Source of the DNA: CAYMOV01 sp964392085
Lineage (GTDB): Bacteria; Oederibacteriota; Muellerivitia; Muellerivitales; Muellerivitaceae
Length of the DNA: 39,586 nt
Reading direction: 5' to 3'
Assembly: GCA_964392085.1 (NCBI GenBank)
Contig: CAYMOV010000018.1
Location: 1 to 39,586, forward strand
In this document: positions 31,618-39,586 of the stretch, in pieces
Numbering within the stretch: the first letter of the stretch is position 1
Layout of the letters: every line of letters starts with the position of its first letter
The notes under the pieces: generated by a model
The model's database searches: none
What the model was told of the DNA's origin: nothing
What the model saw: only the letters and a program-made list of their open reading frames with translations
Made by a program: the position numbers and the translations under genes

Positions 31618-31919
31618 GATTCCGAACTCTTAGTCGGACCATAGGTTGTGGAAACGCCTACCGATGAATCCCATTGCTGGTTTGCTGTTTTTCATGTCTT
31701 GAAGAAGCTCCAGAATCGCCACATAATCGCTTCATCTAGTCCCCGCTGGACCAGCCCGCACGGGCCTCTGCCGGGGTATTTTTTTTAGGGGGCTTTTTGT
31801 GCCACATGAAATGCCACATACAAAGACCCTCGCATTAATTGAGAATAAAAATAACGCTAACGCCATTAAAAACGATCCTTCTTTAAAATCCATTCAATCC
31901 GACGTAGGGGCCTAATCCT
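31618..31919. other. A+T-richer gene-free region
   Basis: About 300 bases without a good open frame. It holds a hairpin plus T-run (31741-31786) and a near-direct repeat GTGCCACAT-gaa-ATGCCACAT (about 31799-31820). The A+T content after 31770 is higher than in flanking genes and includes several stretches of A/T. No RNA gene or tRNA fold is recognised. It contains the promoter region of pncB, for which I see only weak -10-like TAAAAT at about 31884. Confidence 0.5.
31741..31786 (+). terminator. Probable terminator after the TRAP operon
   Basis: Outer stem CCCCG (31741-31745)/CGGGG (31772-31776) enclosing a second hairpin GCCC-GCAC-GGGC (31754-31765), followed by TA and a run of eight Ts. It is 124 bases beyond the TatQM stop on the same strand. 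Confidence 0.5.
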
Positions 31920-33341
31920 ATGGAACGACTCCTCCACAAGCACGCGGGCCTCTTCACGGACTTCTACGAGCTCTCCATGGCCCAGGGCTGGCACGCCGCC
32001 GGCCGAGCCGAGGCCCCCGCGGCCTTCGATTACTTCTTCCGGCAGAACCCCTTCGGGGGAGGCTATGTCCTCTTCGCGGGGTTGGGTGATTTGCTGGAAA
32101 TCCTCGAGGCCTACTCCTTCGGGGAGGACGACCTGGCCTACCTCGCCACCCTGGGCTTCCACCGGCCATTCCTGGACTACCTAGAGAAGTTCCGTTTCAA
32201 GGGGACGATCTGGTCGGCCCGAGAGGGCGAGGTGGTGTTCCCCCTGGAGCCCGTAGTGAGGGTGGAGGGCACCCTTTTGGAGGGCCAACTCATCGAGACC
32301 CTCCTGCTGAACCTGCTGAACTTCCAGTCCCTGGTGGCCACCAAGGCCTCCCGGGTGACCGCGGCCGCGCGCGGGCGCCGGGTGGTGGATTTCGGCCTGC
32401 GAAGGGCGCAAGGGATGGCCGGGATCCAGGCCAGCCGGGCCGCCGCCATCGGCGGGGTGGAGGCCACCTCCAACGTCTACGCCGCCGCGCTTTGGGGGCT
32501 GACCCCGGCGGGCACCCAGGCCCACGCCTGGATCCAGAGTTTCCCCGACGAGCTTTCGTCTTTCCGGGCCTACGCCGAGGCCTTCCCCGAGGGGTGCACC
32601 CTTCTGGTGGACACCTACGACACCCTCCGGAGCGGCGTGCCCAACGCCGTGAAGGTGGCGAAGGAACTGGAGGCGAAGGGCGGTTCCCTCTCGGGCATCC
32701 GGTTGGACTCCGGCGACTTGGCCTACCTGTCCAAGAAATCGCGGCAGATCCTCGACGACGCCGGGCTGACCCAGGTGAAGATCGTGGTGTCCAACCAGCT
32801 CGACGAGAACATCGTCAAGAGCCTGCTCGACCAGAAGGCGCCCATCAACGCCTTCGGCGTGGGCACCCACCTGATCACGGCCCAAGGCACCCCCGCCCTG
32901 GACGGGGTGTACAAGCTCTCCATGCTGGACGGCGAACCCCGCCTCAAGCTCACCGAGAACCTCAGCAAGGCCAGCCTTCCGGGCGTGAAGAAAGTGGTGC
33001 GGTACCTGGACGCCGAGGGGAACTTCTTCGCCGACGGCATCCATTTCGCCGACGAGAAGCCCGCCGCCGTGATCCACCATCCCGCCCAGTCCAACCAGAA
33101 GAGCCGGGTGGCCCAGTGCTTCCCCGAGAACCTCCTCTTCAAGATGATGGAGGGCGGCCGGACATTGTCGACCTGGTCCGTGTCGGAGGCCGCGGCCTAC
33201 GCCCAAGGGCGGTTGGCCAAGCTCCCGTCCGAGCATAAGCGCTTCGAGAACCCCCATGTGTACAAGGTCGGGGCCTCCAAAGCGCTCCTGGACCTGCGCA
33301 AGGACCTCATCAGGAAATATCTGGGCGACCCCGAGGAGTAG
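31920..33341 (+). CDS. pncB: Nicotinate phosphoribosyltransferase
   Basis: 473 residues. Makes nicotinate mononucleotide from nicotinate, PRPP and ATP, the first committed step of Preiss-Handler NAD salvage. Motifs: FTDFYELSMAQG (12-23), LLNFQSLVATKASR, DFGLRRAQGM, GTQAHAW (198-204; His202 at the position of the phosphorylated histidine), RLDSGDLAYL (261-270) and GVGTHLIT (313-320). Length and motifs fit the bacterial clade typified by B. subtilis YueK. The pncA gene follows after a three-base gap and the two form an operon. The ATG follows a weak site (GGGGCC); no strong ribosome binding site is seen. Confidence 0.95.
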   Translation: MERLLHKHAGLFTDFYELSMAQGWHAAGRAEAPAAFDYFFRQNPFGGGYVLFAGLGDLLEILEAYSFGEDDLAYLATLGFHRPFLDYLEKFRFKGTIWSAREGEVVFPLEPVVRVEGTLLEGQLIETLLLNLLNFQSLVATKASRVTAAARGRRVVDFGLRRAQGMAGIQASRAAAIGGVEATSNVYAAALWGLTPAGTQAHAWIQSFPDELSSFRAYAEAFPEGCTLLVDTYDTLRSGVPNAVKVAKELEAKGGSLSGIRLDSGDLAYLSKKSRQILDDAGLTQVKIVVSNQLDENIVKSLLDQKAPINAFGVGTHLITAQGTPALDGVYKLSMLDGEPRLKLTENLSKASLPGVKKVVRYLDAEGNFFADGIHFADEKPAAVIHHPAQSNQKSRVAQCFPENLLFKMMEGGRTLSTWSVSEAAAYAQGRLAKLPSEHKRFENPHVYKVGASKALLDLRKDLIRKYLGDPEE

Positions 33342-33344
33342 GCC

Positions 33345-33887
33345 ATGAAGGCCCTTTTGATCGTGGACGTCCAGAATGATTTCTGCCCGGGCGGGGCCCT
33401 GGCGGTGGCGGAAGGGGACGCCGTGGTCCCGGTCCTCAACCGCCTGATGCCCCTCTTTCCCCTCGTGTTGGCGTCCCGGGACTGGCACCCGGCCGGAAGC
33501 TCCCATTTCCAAAAATGGCCCGTCCATTGCGTCCAGGGCTCCCCGGGCGCCGGCTATCACCCGGCCCTCCACCTCTCGGGCATCCACCAGGAGTTTTTCA
33601 AGGGGACGCAAGATAAGGACGACGGGTACTCGGCCTTCGAAGCCATGAACCTCGACCTCACGGCGTTCCTTTGGGAAAAGGGCGTGACGGACCTTTATAT
33701 CGGCGGCCTCGCCACCGATTATTGCGTGAAGGCCACGGCCCTCGACGCGGCGCGGGCCGGTCTCAGGACCTTCGTCCTGGCCGACGCCGTCCGGGCGGTG
33801 GACGTGGGGCCGGGTGACGGGGCGAAGGCCTGGGAGGAAATGCGGACCCACGGGGTCGTCCCGGTCGAATCGGGCTCGGTCCGTTGA
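33345..33887 (+). CDS. pncA: Nicotinamidase
   Basis: 180 residues. Converts nicotinamide to nicotinate, feeding the phosphoribosyltransferase encoded upstream. Catalytic triad: Asp8 (LLIVDVQNDF), Lys86 (FFKGT) and Cys127 (ATDYCVKAT). Metal ligands: Asp46 and His48 (SRDWHP) and His61 (VHCVQG). Length is about that of E. coli PncA (213) minus one loop. Its stop overlaps the start of the next gene (TTGA). All residues needed for activity are present. Confidence 0.95.
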   Translation: MKALLIVDVQNDFCPGGALAVAEGDAVVPVLNRLMPLFPLVLASRDWHPAGSSHFQKWPVHCVQGSPGAGYHPALHLSGIHQEFFKGTQDKDDGYSAFEAMNLDLTAFLWEKGVTDLYIGGLATDYCVKATALDAARAGLRTFVLADAVRAVDVGPGDGAKAWEEMRTHGVVPVESGSVR

Positions 33888-35797
33888 GCCCCATCCTCCC
33901 CCAAAAGCCTTGGGGTTCCGACGCCCCCTCGGAAAGCCCGAACCTTTTAAGACACAGGTTCCGATCCTGGGTTCCCTACGCGTTGGGCACGCTGATCGGG
34001 CTGTGGGCCTGGCCTTGGATCCGTTTACCGTTCCATAATCCCGACGATGTTCGTGGGTACATGGCTTGGGTCAAATACTCGCCCCTCAATGACTCCGTTC
34101 GGTTCTTCGTCCTGATGGCCTTGCCGCTGGCCTTGCTGTGGCTTGACCGCGGGTCTTTGCCGAAAAAGGCCCTCCCCCACCCGCCGGCCCAAGCGGTCGG
34201 TCATTGGAAATCCATCGCGATCCTGGTCCTCTTCGCCGCGCTCATCGCGACCAACCTCCCCACCTACCACGCCAGCGGCCCGTTGGATACCTTCCATGAG
34301 GGCGAGACCCTCGGGACCGCCGCTTCCTGGGACTGGAATCACGTCCCCTACCGGGATCTCGTCTTTGTGCACGGGATCCTGGAGGATCCCCTGCAAGGCG
34401 TCCTGGCGTTCAGGCTTTTTGGCCGGTCCATCGGCGCGGTCCGGACCCTCAAGTCCATCGGCAAGGTGTTCACGTGGATCTTGGGGGCCCTGGTTTTATA
34501 CCGCCTATTCCGAAACGACCTCGACGGCGCCCTGGGCGGATTGGTCCTTTGGACGGTGCTCCACCAGGCCTCCCTTTATTTACTCCTGGTTTCGCCCTTC
34601 GCGGGGCCCCCCGGGTCCCCAGCCTCTATCGCGGTCCATCAGGCGACCCTCCCCATCCTCCAACCTTTTGGATGCATCCTCCTGACCCGACGGGATTTCT
34701 CGACCTTCCTCTTCATCCTCGGGGCCCTTCCCCTCTTCCAGCCCCAAACGCGCGGTGGATTAGGTCGGCGGCTTTCGATGGTCCTCACCGGGTTCCTTCC
34801 CTGGTTCGGGCTCGTGGACACGGTGGACCGGGGGGTTTTCCTTTTGGCCACCTCGGCCGTCCTGGGACTCCTGGCCTGGGCCTCAAACCGCGGGACGGAC
34901 TACGTCCGGGGGGACGTCCTGGCCTACGGCGCCGGTTTCCTTGGGGGCGCGGCTTTCCTGGGGGCCTTCCTCCACTTTGATTACGCCGATTTCTTCAGGT
35001 ACATTTTCGCGCAAATACCGGCTTGGAAGGACCTTTGGGACGGGTTTCCTTATCGGATTGAGGAGCCGCGTTTTTTCCTTTCGGCCTGTCTCATCACGGC
35101 TTTGGCCTATGGGTTGCTCCGCGACATCCTGCGCACCGGGGGGTTGGAACGACCGGAACGCCTCCGCCGTTACCTGTCTTACTGGGGCGTCCCGGGGCTT
35201 CTCATCCTCTTGTCGACCCTTTATTTCCGGGGCGCCTTGGGGCGCTCCGACGCCGAACACCTGGCCTACGTCGCGTGGCTGCCGGTGACGGCCGCGTACC
35301 TATGGATCGGCGGTCCGGTCGGAAGGCCGGGACGGTTCCTGGTCCGTGCGCTGGCCGTGGCGCTGGCGGTCGCCTGTCTCGTGGGATGGTTCCGCCTTCC
35401 GCTCGCTTACTTGAATTTCCCCAAAAACGTCCCGGACGAATCCTTCCTCTCCCCTTCCGAGAAGGCGGCCCGGGATTTTCTGGTCGGCCAAGGCGCCCCC
35501 CAACAGGGTTTCTTCACCTTCACCTCCGAGGGCATTTGGTACTACCTGATCGACCATCCTTGCCCCACCCCGTTCCCCATCACCTTCACCCTATTCGCGA
35601 AACCACTCCAAGAGGAATCCGTCCTGGACCTGGAAGCCCGCAAACCCAAATGGCTTCTCTATCGAAACGGGAATTGGTCGGGAAAGGTCGACGGCATTTC
35701 CAACGAGGACCGCTTGCCGGTCTTGGCTTCCTATTTGAGGGGCCGCTACTCCCCCGTGACGGTCATCGGCGACCAGGAAATTTGGGGGCGGAAATAA
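33884..35797 (+). CDS. Polytopic GT-C-like membrane protein
   Basis: 637 residues, about twelve membrane helices. After the first helices a periplasmic loop reads PLDTFHEGETLGTAASWDWNHVPYRDLVFVHG, a pattern (Asp/Glu-containing first loop, 'FHEGE') seen in uncharacterised GT-C-type glycosyltransferases, and the C-terminus is a soluble domain (about 520-637). It may transfer a sugar from a lipid donor; donor and acceptor are unknown. The TTG start overlaps the pncA stop by four bases, with only a weak ribosome binding site; later starts are possible. Its operon with NAD salvage genes is unexplained. A terminator follows directly on the other strand. Confidence 0.65.
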   Translation: MSPILPQKPWGSDAPSESPNLLRHRFRSWVPYALGTLIGLWAWPWIRLPFHNPDDVRGYMAWVKYSPLNDSVRFFVLMALPLALLWLDRGSLPKKALPHPPAQAVGHWKSIAILVLFAALIATNLPTYHASGPLDTFHEGETLGTAASWDWNHVPYRDLVFVHGILEDPLQGVLAFRLFGRSIGAVRTLKSIGKVFTWILGALVLYRLFRNDLDGALGGLVLWTVLHQASLYLLLVSPFAGPPGSPASIAVHQATLPILQPFGCILLTRRDFSTFLFILGALPLFQPQTRGGLGRRLSMVLTGFLPWFGLVDTVDRGVFLLATSAVLGLLAWASNRGTDYVRGDVLAYGAGFLGGAAFLGAFLHFDYADFFRYIFAQIPAWKDLWDGFPYRIEEPRFFLSACLITALAYGLLRDILRTGGLERPERLRRYLSYWGVPGLLILLSTLYFRGALGRSDAEHLAYVAWLPVTAAYLWIGGPVGRPGRFLVRALAVALAVACLVGWFRLPLAYLNFPKNVPDESFLSPSEKAARDFLVGQGAPQQGFFTFTSEGIWYYLIDHPCPTPFPITFTLFAKPLQEESVLDLEARKPKWLLYRNGNWSGKVDGISNEDRLPVLASYLRGRYSPVTVIGDQEIWGRK

Positions 35798-35827
35798 AAA
35801 AGCCCCCGACCGTCCGGCCGGGGGCTT
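35795..35827 (-). terminator. Rho-independent terminator of FecR-domain gene
   Basis: Minus-strand stem AAGCCCCCG (35819-35827 with 35800-35808) and a run of six Ts. It ends transcription of the minus-strand gene ending at 35853; the stem may also work for the plus-strand gene whose stop codon lies within it. Confidence 0.8.
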
Positions 35828-35852
35828 GGGGTTTTCGGGAATTGGCCGGGAT

Positions 35853-36617
35853 TTAGCGGCGGGCGCCCAGGACCGCCCGACGGCGGCGGCGCCTCTGGGC
35901 TCGGCGCAGCTTTTCGCGCAGGAGCTTCATCCGGTCATTCCGGAAATCCTTGAGTCGGTGTTCCAGCCGGGCCTTGCGCTTCTCCCGGACCATCTCCCGA
36001 AACTGCCGCCAGGAGGCCAACCGTCCCAGTTCCGCGGCCCGAAGGGCCCGGCGGCGGAGGAACCGGCCTTTTTGGAATTCCCCGCACTGCCCCGCCTTGA
36101 CATGCTCGCCGGAGCCCACGGCCTCCACGTCGCCCTCATGGGTCTGGAGCTGGACCTGGCCTTCGTCGTTGGACACCTCGAAGACCGTGCCCCGCACCCC
36201 GCAGATCACCCCACCCGAATCCACCTCGAATTTCGACTGGGTCTCCAGGAGGCGCTTCACCTCGGCGAACAGGTTGCCCGTCGCCACCTCGAACCTCGCG
36301 AAAACGCTTCCCTTGCCGTTGTCCTGGAACTGGCCGAGCGTCGCTTGGGTGCCGCCGTCCAACCGGACGACCTGGTTGTCCCCCAGGGTCAGGGTGGCTT
36401 CCCCGTCGTCGCCCACGGAGACGCGGTCCCCCTCGTTGATCTCGTCCCCTTCCCGCAGGAGTTCCGGTTGGGATTTCCCCTCACGCTGGACGGTGACGTC
36501 GCCCTCGATGTCCTGGGCCACATAGACCGTCTCGGAGGCGTCGGAAGCCCGGGAACCGACAGGGGCCAGAAGGCAAACTACGAGACCGAAGGCCAAACCC
36601 GCGAGAATTCGTTTCAT
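35853..36617 (-). CDS. Exported FecR-domain protein with arginine-rich tail
   Basis: 254 residues from the ATG at 36615-36617, which follows AAGGAGCGG; the frame is open further upstream but there it is antisense to the MFS gene. A signal peptide (1-24) is followed by a FecR-like domain: VYVAQDIEGDVTVQREGKSQPELLREGDEINEGDRVSVGDDGEATLTLGDNQVVRL (31-86) and ICGVRGTVFEVSNDEGQVQLQTHEGDVEAV (138-167). The tail (188-254) is a charged helix with RRAQRRRRRR near the end and no FecI-type cytoplasmic domain. FecR domains normally sense signals in the periplasm, but stand-alone exported copies are common. No TonB receptor or sigma gene is adjacent. Confidence 0.8.
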   Translation of the reverse strand: MKRILAGLAFGLVVCLLAPVGSRASDASETVYVAQDIEGDVTVQREGKSQPELLREGDEINEGDRVSVGDDGEATLTLGDNQVVRLDGGTQATLGQFQDNGKGSVFARFEVATGNLFAEVKRLLETQSKFEVDSGGVICGVRGTVFEVSNDEGQVQLQTHEGDVEAVGSGEHVKAGQCGEFQKGRFLRRRALRAAELGRLASWRQFREMVREKRKARLEHRLKDFRNDRMKLLREKLRRAQRRRRRRAVLGARR

Positions 36618-36682
36618 GTCCGCTCCTTGGTGGGATCCACTTCCTTGGGACGAACGGACCCGGTTAAAAGGTTGCGTGAAAA

Positions 36683-37870
36683 TTAGGCCCGTTCCATGGC
36701 CTTCTCCTGGACCAAGAGGAGCAGGAGCGCCGCTCCGCCCGCCAGGCAGGCCCCCGTCACGAAGGCGCAGGAGGGGCTCCAAGTCACCCAGATCCACCCG
36801 AACAGCAGGCTGGCCGGCAAGGCCCCCAACCCGATCACCCCGTGGTACCACCCGAAGGCTGAACCCCGGAGATTTTTCGGCGCCAGGTCGGCCACCCAGG
36901 CCTTTTCTACGGGCTCCGCCAGGCCGAAATAAAGGCCGTAGGCCATGAACACCGCGATGACCGCCGCTTCGGATGTCACCACCGAAAACGCCAGGTAAAC
37001 CAGGGCATAGACCCCCCAACCCGCCAGGATCATGACCCGACGGCCGACCTTGTCCGAAAACCCGCCGCCCCAATAGGTACTGACGGACTTCACCAAATGA
37101 TGGAGGGACCAAAGGACCGGCAGCCACACCAAGGCCACTCCGGCGTCGCTGAGCTTCAGGAGCAGGAAGGCGTCGGTGGAATTCCCCAGGGTGAAAAGGA
37201 AGAGGGCCGCCAGGTAGGTGCGGAAGGGTCCGGAGGTTTGGGCCCAGGTGAGGGTCGGCTTCTTCACTTCGTCCGCCGGACCGGGGGATTCTCCCGTCAA
37301 CGGAGCCTTATTTTCCTCGACGATGAACAGGAGGATGAAAACCACCACGACCGCCGGCAGGAGGGCGAAGAGGAAAACCTGGCGGAGCGAGAAGCCGGCC
37401 CACTTCATCAGGGCCGCCGCCACCAAGGGACCCACCATGGCGCCCGCGTGGTCCATGGCCCGGTTGAAACCGTAGGCCGCGCCCCGGTCCCGGGGTTCCA
37501 CCAAATCGGCGATCAGGGCGTCCCGGGGGGAAGAACGGAGCCCTTTTCCCAGGCGGTTCACGAACCGGAGCAAAAGCACGATCGGCCAGGTGGGAGCCAA
37601 GGCCAACAGGGGCCAGACACCCGAGATCGTATAACCCCACAGGACGAAGGGTTTCCGGCGCCTGAAATGGTCGCTCCAATAACCGGAGATGATCTTCAAA
37701 AGGGAGGCCGTGGATTCCGCCACGCCCTCGATCAGCCCCAACACCTCCGGCCCGGCCTTCAGGGATTCGGAGAGGAATCGCGGCAGGAGGGGGTAGATCA
37801 TCTCCGTGGAGAAGTCGGTGAAGAAACTGGTCCAACCCAGGGCCTTCACGCCTCGCGGCAGGGGTTTCAT
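36683..37870 (-). CDS. MFS transporter
   Basis: 395 residues with about twelve helices. MFS features: an A-loop motif GYWSDHFRRRKPFVLWG between helices 2 and 3, a second-half counterpart GGFSDKVGRRVMILAG, and RFVNRLGKGLRSSPRDALIAD. The last signature, with RxxxGxRxxPRDALIA, is typical of a subgroup of bacterial MFS proteins of unknown substrate. It imports or exports a small molecule using a cation gradient; the direction is unknown. The ATG follows GAGGTG. It is 65 bases upstream of the FecR-domain gene on the same strand. Confidence 0.88.
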   Translation of the reverse strand: MKPLPRGVKALGWTSFFTDFSTEMIYPLLPRFLSESLKAGPEVLGLIEGVAESTASLLKIISGYWSDHFRRRKPFVLWGYTISGVWPLLALAPTWPIVLLLRFVNRLGKGLRSSPRDALIADLVEPRDRGAAYGFNRAMDHAGAMVGPLVAAALMKWAGFSLRQVFLFALLPAVVVVFILLFIVEENKAPLTGESPGPADEVKKPTLTWAQTSGPFRTYLAALFLFTLGNSTDAFLLLKLSDAGVALVWLPVLWSLHHLVKSVSTYWGGGFSDKVGRRVMILAGWGVYALVYLAFSVVTSEAAVIAVFMAYGLYFGLAEPVEKAWVADLAPKNLRGSAFGWYHGVIGLGALPASLLFGWIWVTWSPSCAFVTGACLAGGAALLLLLVQEKAMERA

Positions 37871-37899
37871 TCGGGCACCTCATGAGCCATGATTTCGAA

Positions 37900-37935
37900 A
37901 TAAAAAACCCGGGCGGCTTTTGAACGCCGCCCGGG
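37900..37935 (-). terminator. Rho-independent terminator of DUF4412-like gene
   Basis: Minus-strand stem CCCGGGCGGC (37926-37935 with 37908-37917), eight-base loop, then a run of six Ts (37907 down to 37902). It lies ten bases beyond the stop of the DUF4412-like gene. Confidence 0.88.
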
Positions 37936-37945
37936 ACCCCTGCGA

Positions 37946-38719
37946 TCAGAAACCCTTCATTTCCTTTTTGCTGTAGCCAGAAGGCAGGTCGAACGCCGAG
38001 GACGGGAAGCTCTTGGATCCCGCCTCCTTCAGGATCGTGGAGGATGTGGTCTTCCCCCCCTCGATCGTCAGGGATTTGACCGGGATCCCCCGGATACCCA
38101 TGTCCTGCCGGTCGAACTGGAAGTAGTCGCTCTTGTTGGCGCCGAACTTCTCGAAGAATTTCGCCATTTCCTTCAGGACCGCGACATCCTCGGCTTTCAG
38201 GCCGATCGTCCCCTGCGGTACCGTCCAGAGCTTGCGCACCCCGTCCTTGCCCTTGGGGGCCTCGTACCGGTCCGCGGTCCACTTGCCCGCTTTCTCGCCC
38301 GAAGCCTTTTTCACGTACTTCGGCAGGGCTGACCCGGCGGCGGCGCCCATCTTGCCCCCCATGTACTTCTCCATCATGGCCTTCTGCTCGGGGGACATGT
38401 TCTTCATGGACTCGGCCATCTGGGCCTGGGCATCCTTCATCTTGGCGGCCATCCTCTCGGCGTCCTCCTTCGTCATCTCACGGTAGCTCTTGTCCTTGTC
38501 GTCGATCAGCCAGAACAACTGCTTGTCGCCCCGGAAAATCACGGTGGTGTACCCCTTCTCGCCTTGGATCTCGGTCTTGACGGCGTCGGAGCCGATGGAA
38601 ATACGGCTCATCACCGGGGCCTTGCCGTTATACGACGTCTCGCTCATCATAAATGCGCCGGCCCGGGCCTGGACCGACGCGCCCAGCAAGGCAACCGCCA
38701 ACCAAATGGACTTCCTCAT
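37946..38719 (-). CDS. Exported DUF4412-like protein
   Basis: 257 residues from the ATG at 38717-38719, chosen because GGAGGT lies eight bases upstream; the ATG at 38758 has none. A signal peptide (1-20, QARA) precedes a domain whose start reads FMMSETSYNGKAPVMSRISIGSDAVKTEIQGEKGYTTVIFRGDKQLFWLIDDKDKSYREM, similar to DUF4412 proteins, in which a lipoprotein-like fold presents a lipid- or cation-like pocket. A methionine-rich helix (about 86-125: ERMAAKMKDAQAQMAESMKNMSPEQKAMMEKYM) follows. The methionine cluster could bind copper or hydrophobic ligands; this is inference. Own promoter and terminator, single gene. Confidence 0.6.
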   Translation of the reverse strand: MRKSIWLAVALLGASVQARAGAFMMSETSYNGKAPVMSRISIGSDAVKTEIQGEKGYTTVIFRGDKQLFWLIDDKDKSYREMTKEDAERMAAKMKDAQAQMAESMKNMSPEQKAMMEKYMGGKMGAAAGSALPKYVKKASGEKAGKWTADRYEAPKGKDGVRKLWTVPQGTIGLKAEDVAVLKEMAKFFEKFGANKSDYFQFDRQDMGIRGIPVKSLTIEGGKTTSSTILKEAGSKSFPSSAFDLPSGYSKKEMKGF

Positions 38720-38786
38720 AACAATGACCTCCAGGAGTTGTTGGGATGACCGGGGCATTTTATTCCCAAAACCTGGCCGAGGGGGC

Positions 38787-38792
38787 TAGCAT
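38787..38792 (+). promoter_or_regulatory. -10 box of GT9 gene, very short leader
   Basis: TAGCAT ends seven bases before the ATG at 38800. No good -35 and no ribosome binding site; the transcript would start at or next to the start codon. Confidence 0.35.
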
Positions 38793-38799
38793 AACAGCC

Positions 38800-39586
38800 A
38801 TGAAAAGGCCCTTTTACTTCCTGGCTGAACCCTTGGTGGGGCGCCGGTTGCTGCAACCCCAAGACCTGGACCCATCCAAGGTGAAGCGCGTCCTAGTGGT
38901 GCGTCAGCACGACCAACTGGGGGATTTCCTGCTCTCCACCCCCCTTTTCCCCGCCCTCAAAGCCCGCTTCCCCGGTTGCCACCTCGGCGTCCTGGTCCGG
39001 GGCTATTTCGCCCAACTGCTCGAGGGACACCCGGATGTGGATGAAACCCTGGTTTGGAAACCCTCGGGCGGATGGAACATGAAGAAGGTCCGGGAATTTT
39101 GGGCGTCACTCCGCTCCAGTTGGGACCTCGTCATCGTCCCCAACACCGTGAGCCACTCCCTCACCAGCGACCTCCTGGCGCGGCTCACCCGGTCCCCTTG
39201 GGTCCTGGGGTCCTCCCACAGGGTTTTCCCGGGGGCGAAGCGGAATTTCCTGTACGACCTCGAGGCGCCCTACCGGAAGGGGGACCGACACCAGACCGAC
39301 CGCAACCTGGACATCCTCGCGCCCCTGGGCGTCGGGTCGGCCGACCGCAGCCCCCGCATGACCCTCACCTCCGAGGAAATGGACCAGGCCCAAAAAACCT
39401 TAGCCCTGTTGGGCCTCGACCTGGACCGCCCCGCCGTGGGCCTGCACCTGGGCGCCGGCAAGAAGGAGAACCGATGGCCCCTGGGGCGCTTCGCTGAACT
39501 GGCGGAGATCATCCGGTCCCGCGGGGCCCAAGTGGTGGTGACCTGGGGTTTGGGCGAGGGCGACTTGGCCCGCCGTTTCCAATCGT
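38800..39586 (+). CDS. Glycosyltransferase family 9 (heptosyltransferase-type), C-terminus cut by window edge
   Basis: 262 residues visible, running off the right edge. Core: VKRVLVVRQHDQLGDFLLSTPLFPALKARFPGCHLGVLV, the GT9 N-terminal domain with the conserved Gly-Asp, then PSGGWNMKKVREFWASLRSSWDLVIVP, and the start of the second Rossmann domain AVGLHLGAGKKENRWPLGRFAELAE, where the sugar-nucleotide binding lysine/arginine region 'GA...K.WP...F..L' is clear. It probably adds heptose or a related sugar to lipopolysaccharide core. Similar in type to the enzyme at 12515-13888, but the two are not close copies. Confidence 0.88.
   Translation, partial: MKRPFYFLAEPLVGRRLLQPQDLDPSKVKRVLVVRQHDQLGDFLLSTPLFPALKARFPGCHLGVLVRGYFAQLLEGHPDVDETLVWKPSGGWNMKKVREFWASLRSSWDLVIVPNTVSHSLTSDLLARLTRSPWVLGSSHRVFPGAKRNFLYDLEAPYRKGDRHQTDRNLDILAPLGVGSADRSPRMTLTSEEMDQAQKTLALLGLDLDRPAVGLHLGAGKKENRWPLGRFAELAEIIRSRGAQVVVTWGLGEGDLARRFQS

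Noticed and set aside
30198..31667. 489-codon plus-strand open frame overlapping the TRAP QM gene
   Set aside because: Pro/Gly/Arg/His-rich shadow of a gene with clear DctM motifs in another frame.
31618..31740. Possible tRNA or integrase remnant
   Set aside because: No cloverleaf can be drawn and translation in six frames shows no recombinase motif; short frames only.
36618..37127. N-terminal extension of the FecR-domain gene to a 424-residue protein
   Set aside because: It overlaps the MFS gene in another frame, whereas the ATG at 36617 has a ribosome binding site and signal peptide.

Overview
This window is a G+C-rich (by eye) stretch of bacterial chromosome from a Gram-negative, diderm organism. 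Evidence for an outer membrane: a TolC-family channel with two RND pumps, an ArnT-like lipid-linked sugar transferase, two GT9 heptosyltransferase-type enzymes, and several exported proteins and lipoproteins. A 100-N scaffold gap points to a draft or metagenome assembly. I cannot name the phylum. A Thr-Pro-rich exported linker protein and a spirochaete-style TRAP operon with a TatT component fit under-sampled diderm lineages, but that is inference. There are no rRNAs, tRNAs, CRISPR arrays, transposases or phage genes.

Layout. 1-4.8 kb (minus): a three-gene Mrp/complex-I-like membrane module (MrpB/MbhE-, MrpC- and MrpD-like) followed by a zinc glucose dehydrogenase and a GH63-like glucosidase that runs off the left edge. 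5.1-6.4 kb (plus): a histidine-rich b561-like membrane protein with a YceI-like periplasmic protein. 6.4-12.4 kb (minus): START-domain protein, NodJ-type permease, NodI-type ATPase, Kelch-type lipoprotein, LysE-type exporter preceded by a decayed partial copy of the NodI gene, and UppP. 12.5-17.1 kb: GT9 enzyme, diguanylate cyclase, ArnT-like transferase (split by the gap) and an RDD membrane protein. 17.2-26.8 kb (minus): TetR regulator, ECF sigma factor, small membrane protein, TolC and two tandem RND pumps. 26.9-31.6 kb (plus): Thr-Pro-rich/PPC protein, then a TatT-TatP-TatQM TRAP operon. 31.9-35.8 kb (plus): NAD salvage genes pncB and pncA, followed by a polytopic GT-C-like protein. 35.8-38.7 kb (minus): FecR-domain protein with an arginine-rich tail, MFS transporter, DUF4412-like protein. 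38.8 kb to the end (plus): a second GT9 enzyme, cut by the right edge.

How it fits together. The window is dominated by envelope functions: efflux, ABC and TRAP transport, lipid carrier recycling and surface glycosylation. The most unusual parts are: (i) the Mrp-like module, whose usual ion-path acidic and lysine residues appear to be missing; (ii) a set of long intergenic hairpin elements, two of them lying inside transporter operons; (iii) the partial NodI duplication, which kept its promoter and now leads into a LysE gene by a TTGA overlap; (iv) a double RND operon without an adaptor but with both a TetR and a sigma factor upstream; (v) genes whose -10 box lies so close to the ATG that leaderless transcripts are likely. 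The N gap is very probably an assembly artefact: its two flanks share the same 55 bases, and merging them restores one open frame.
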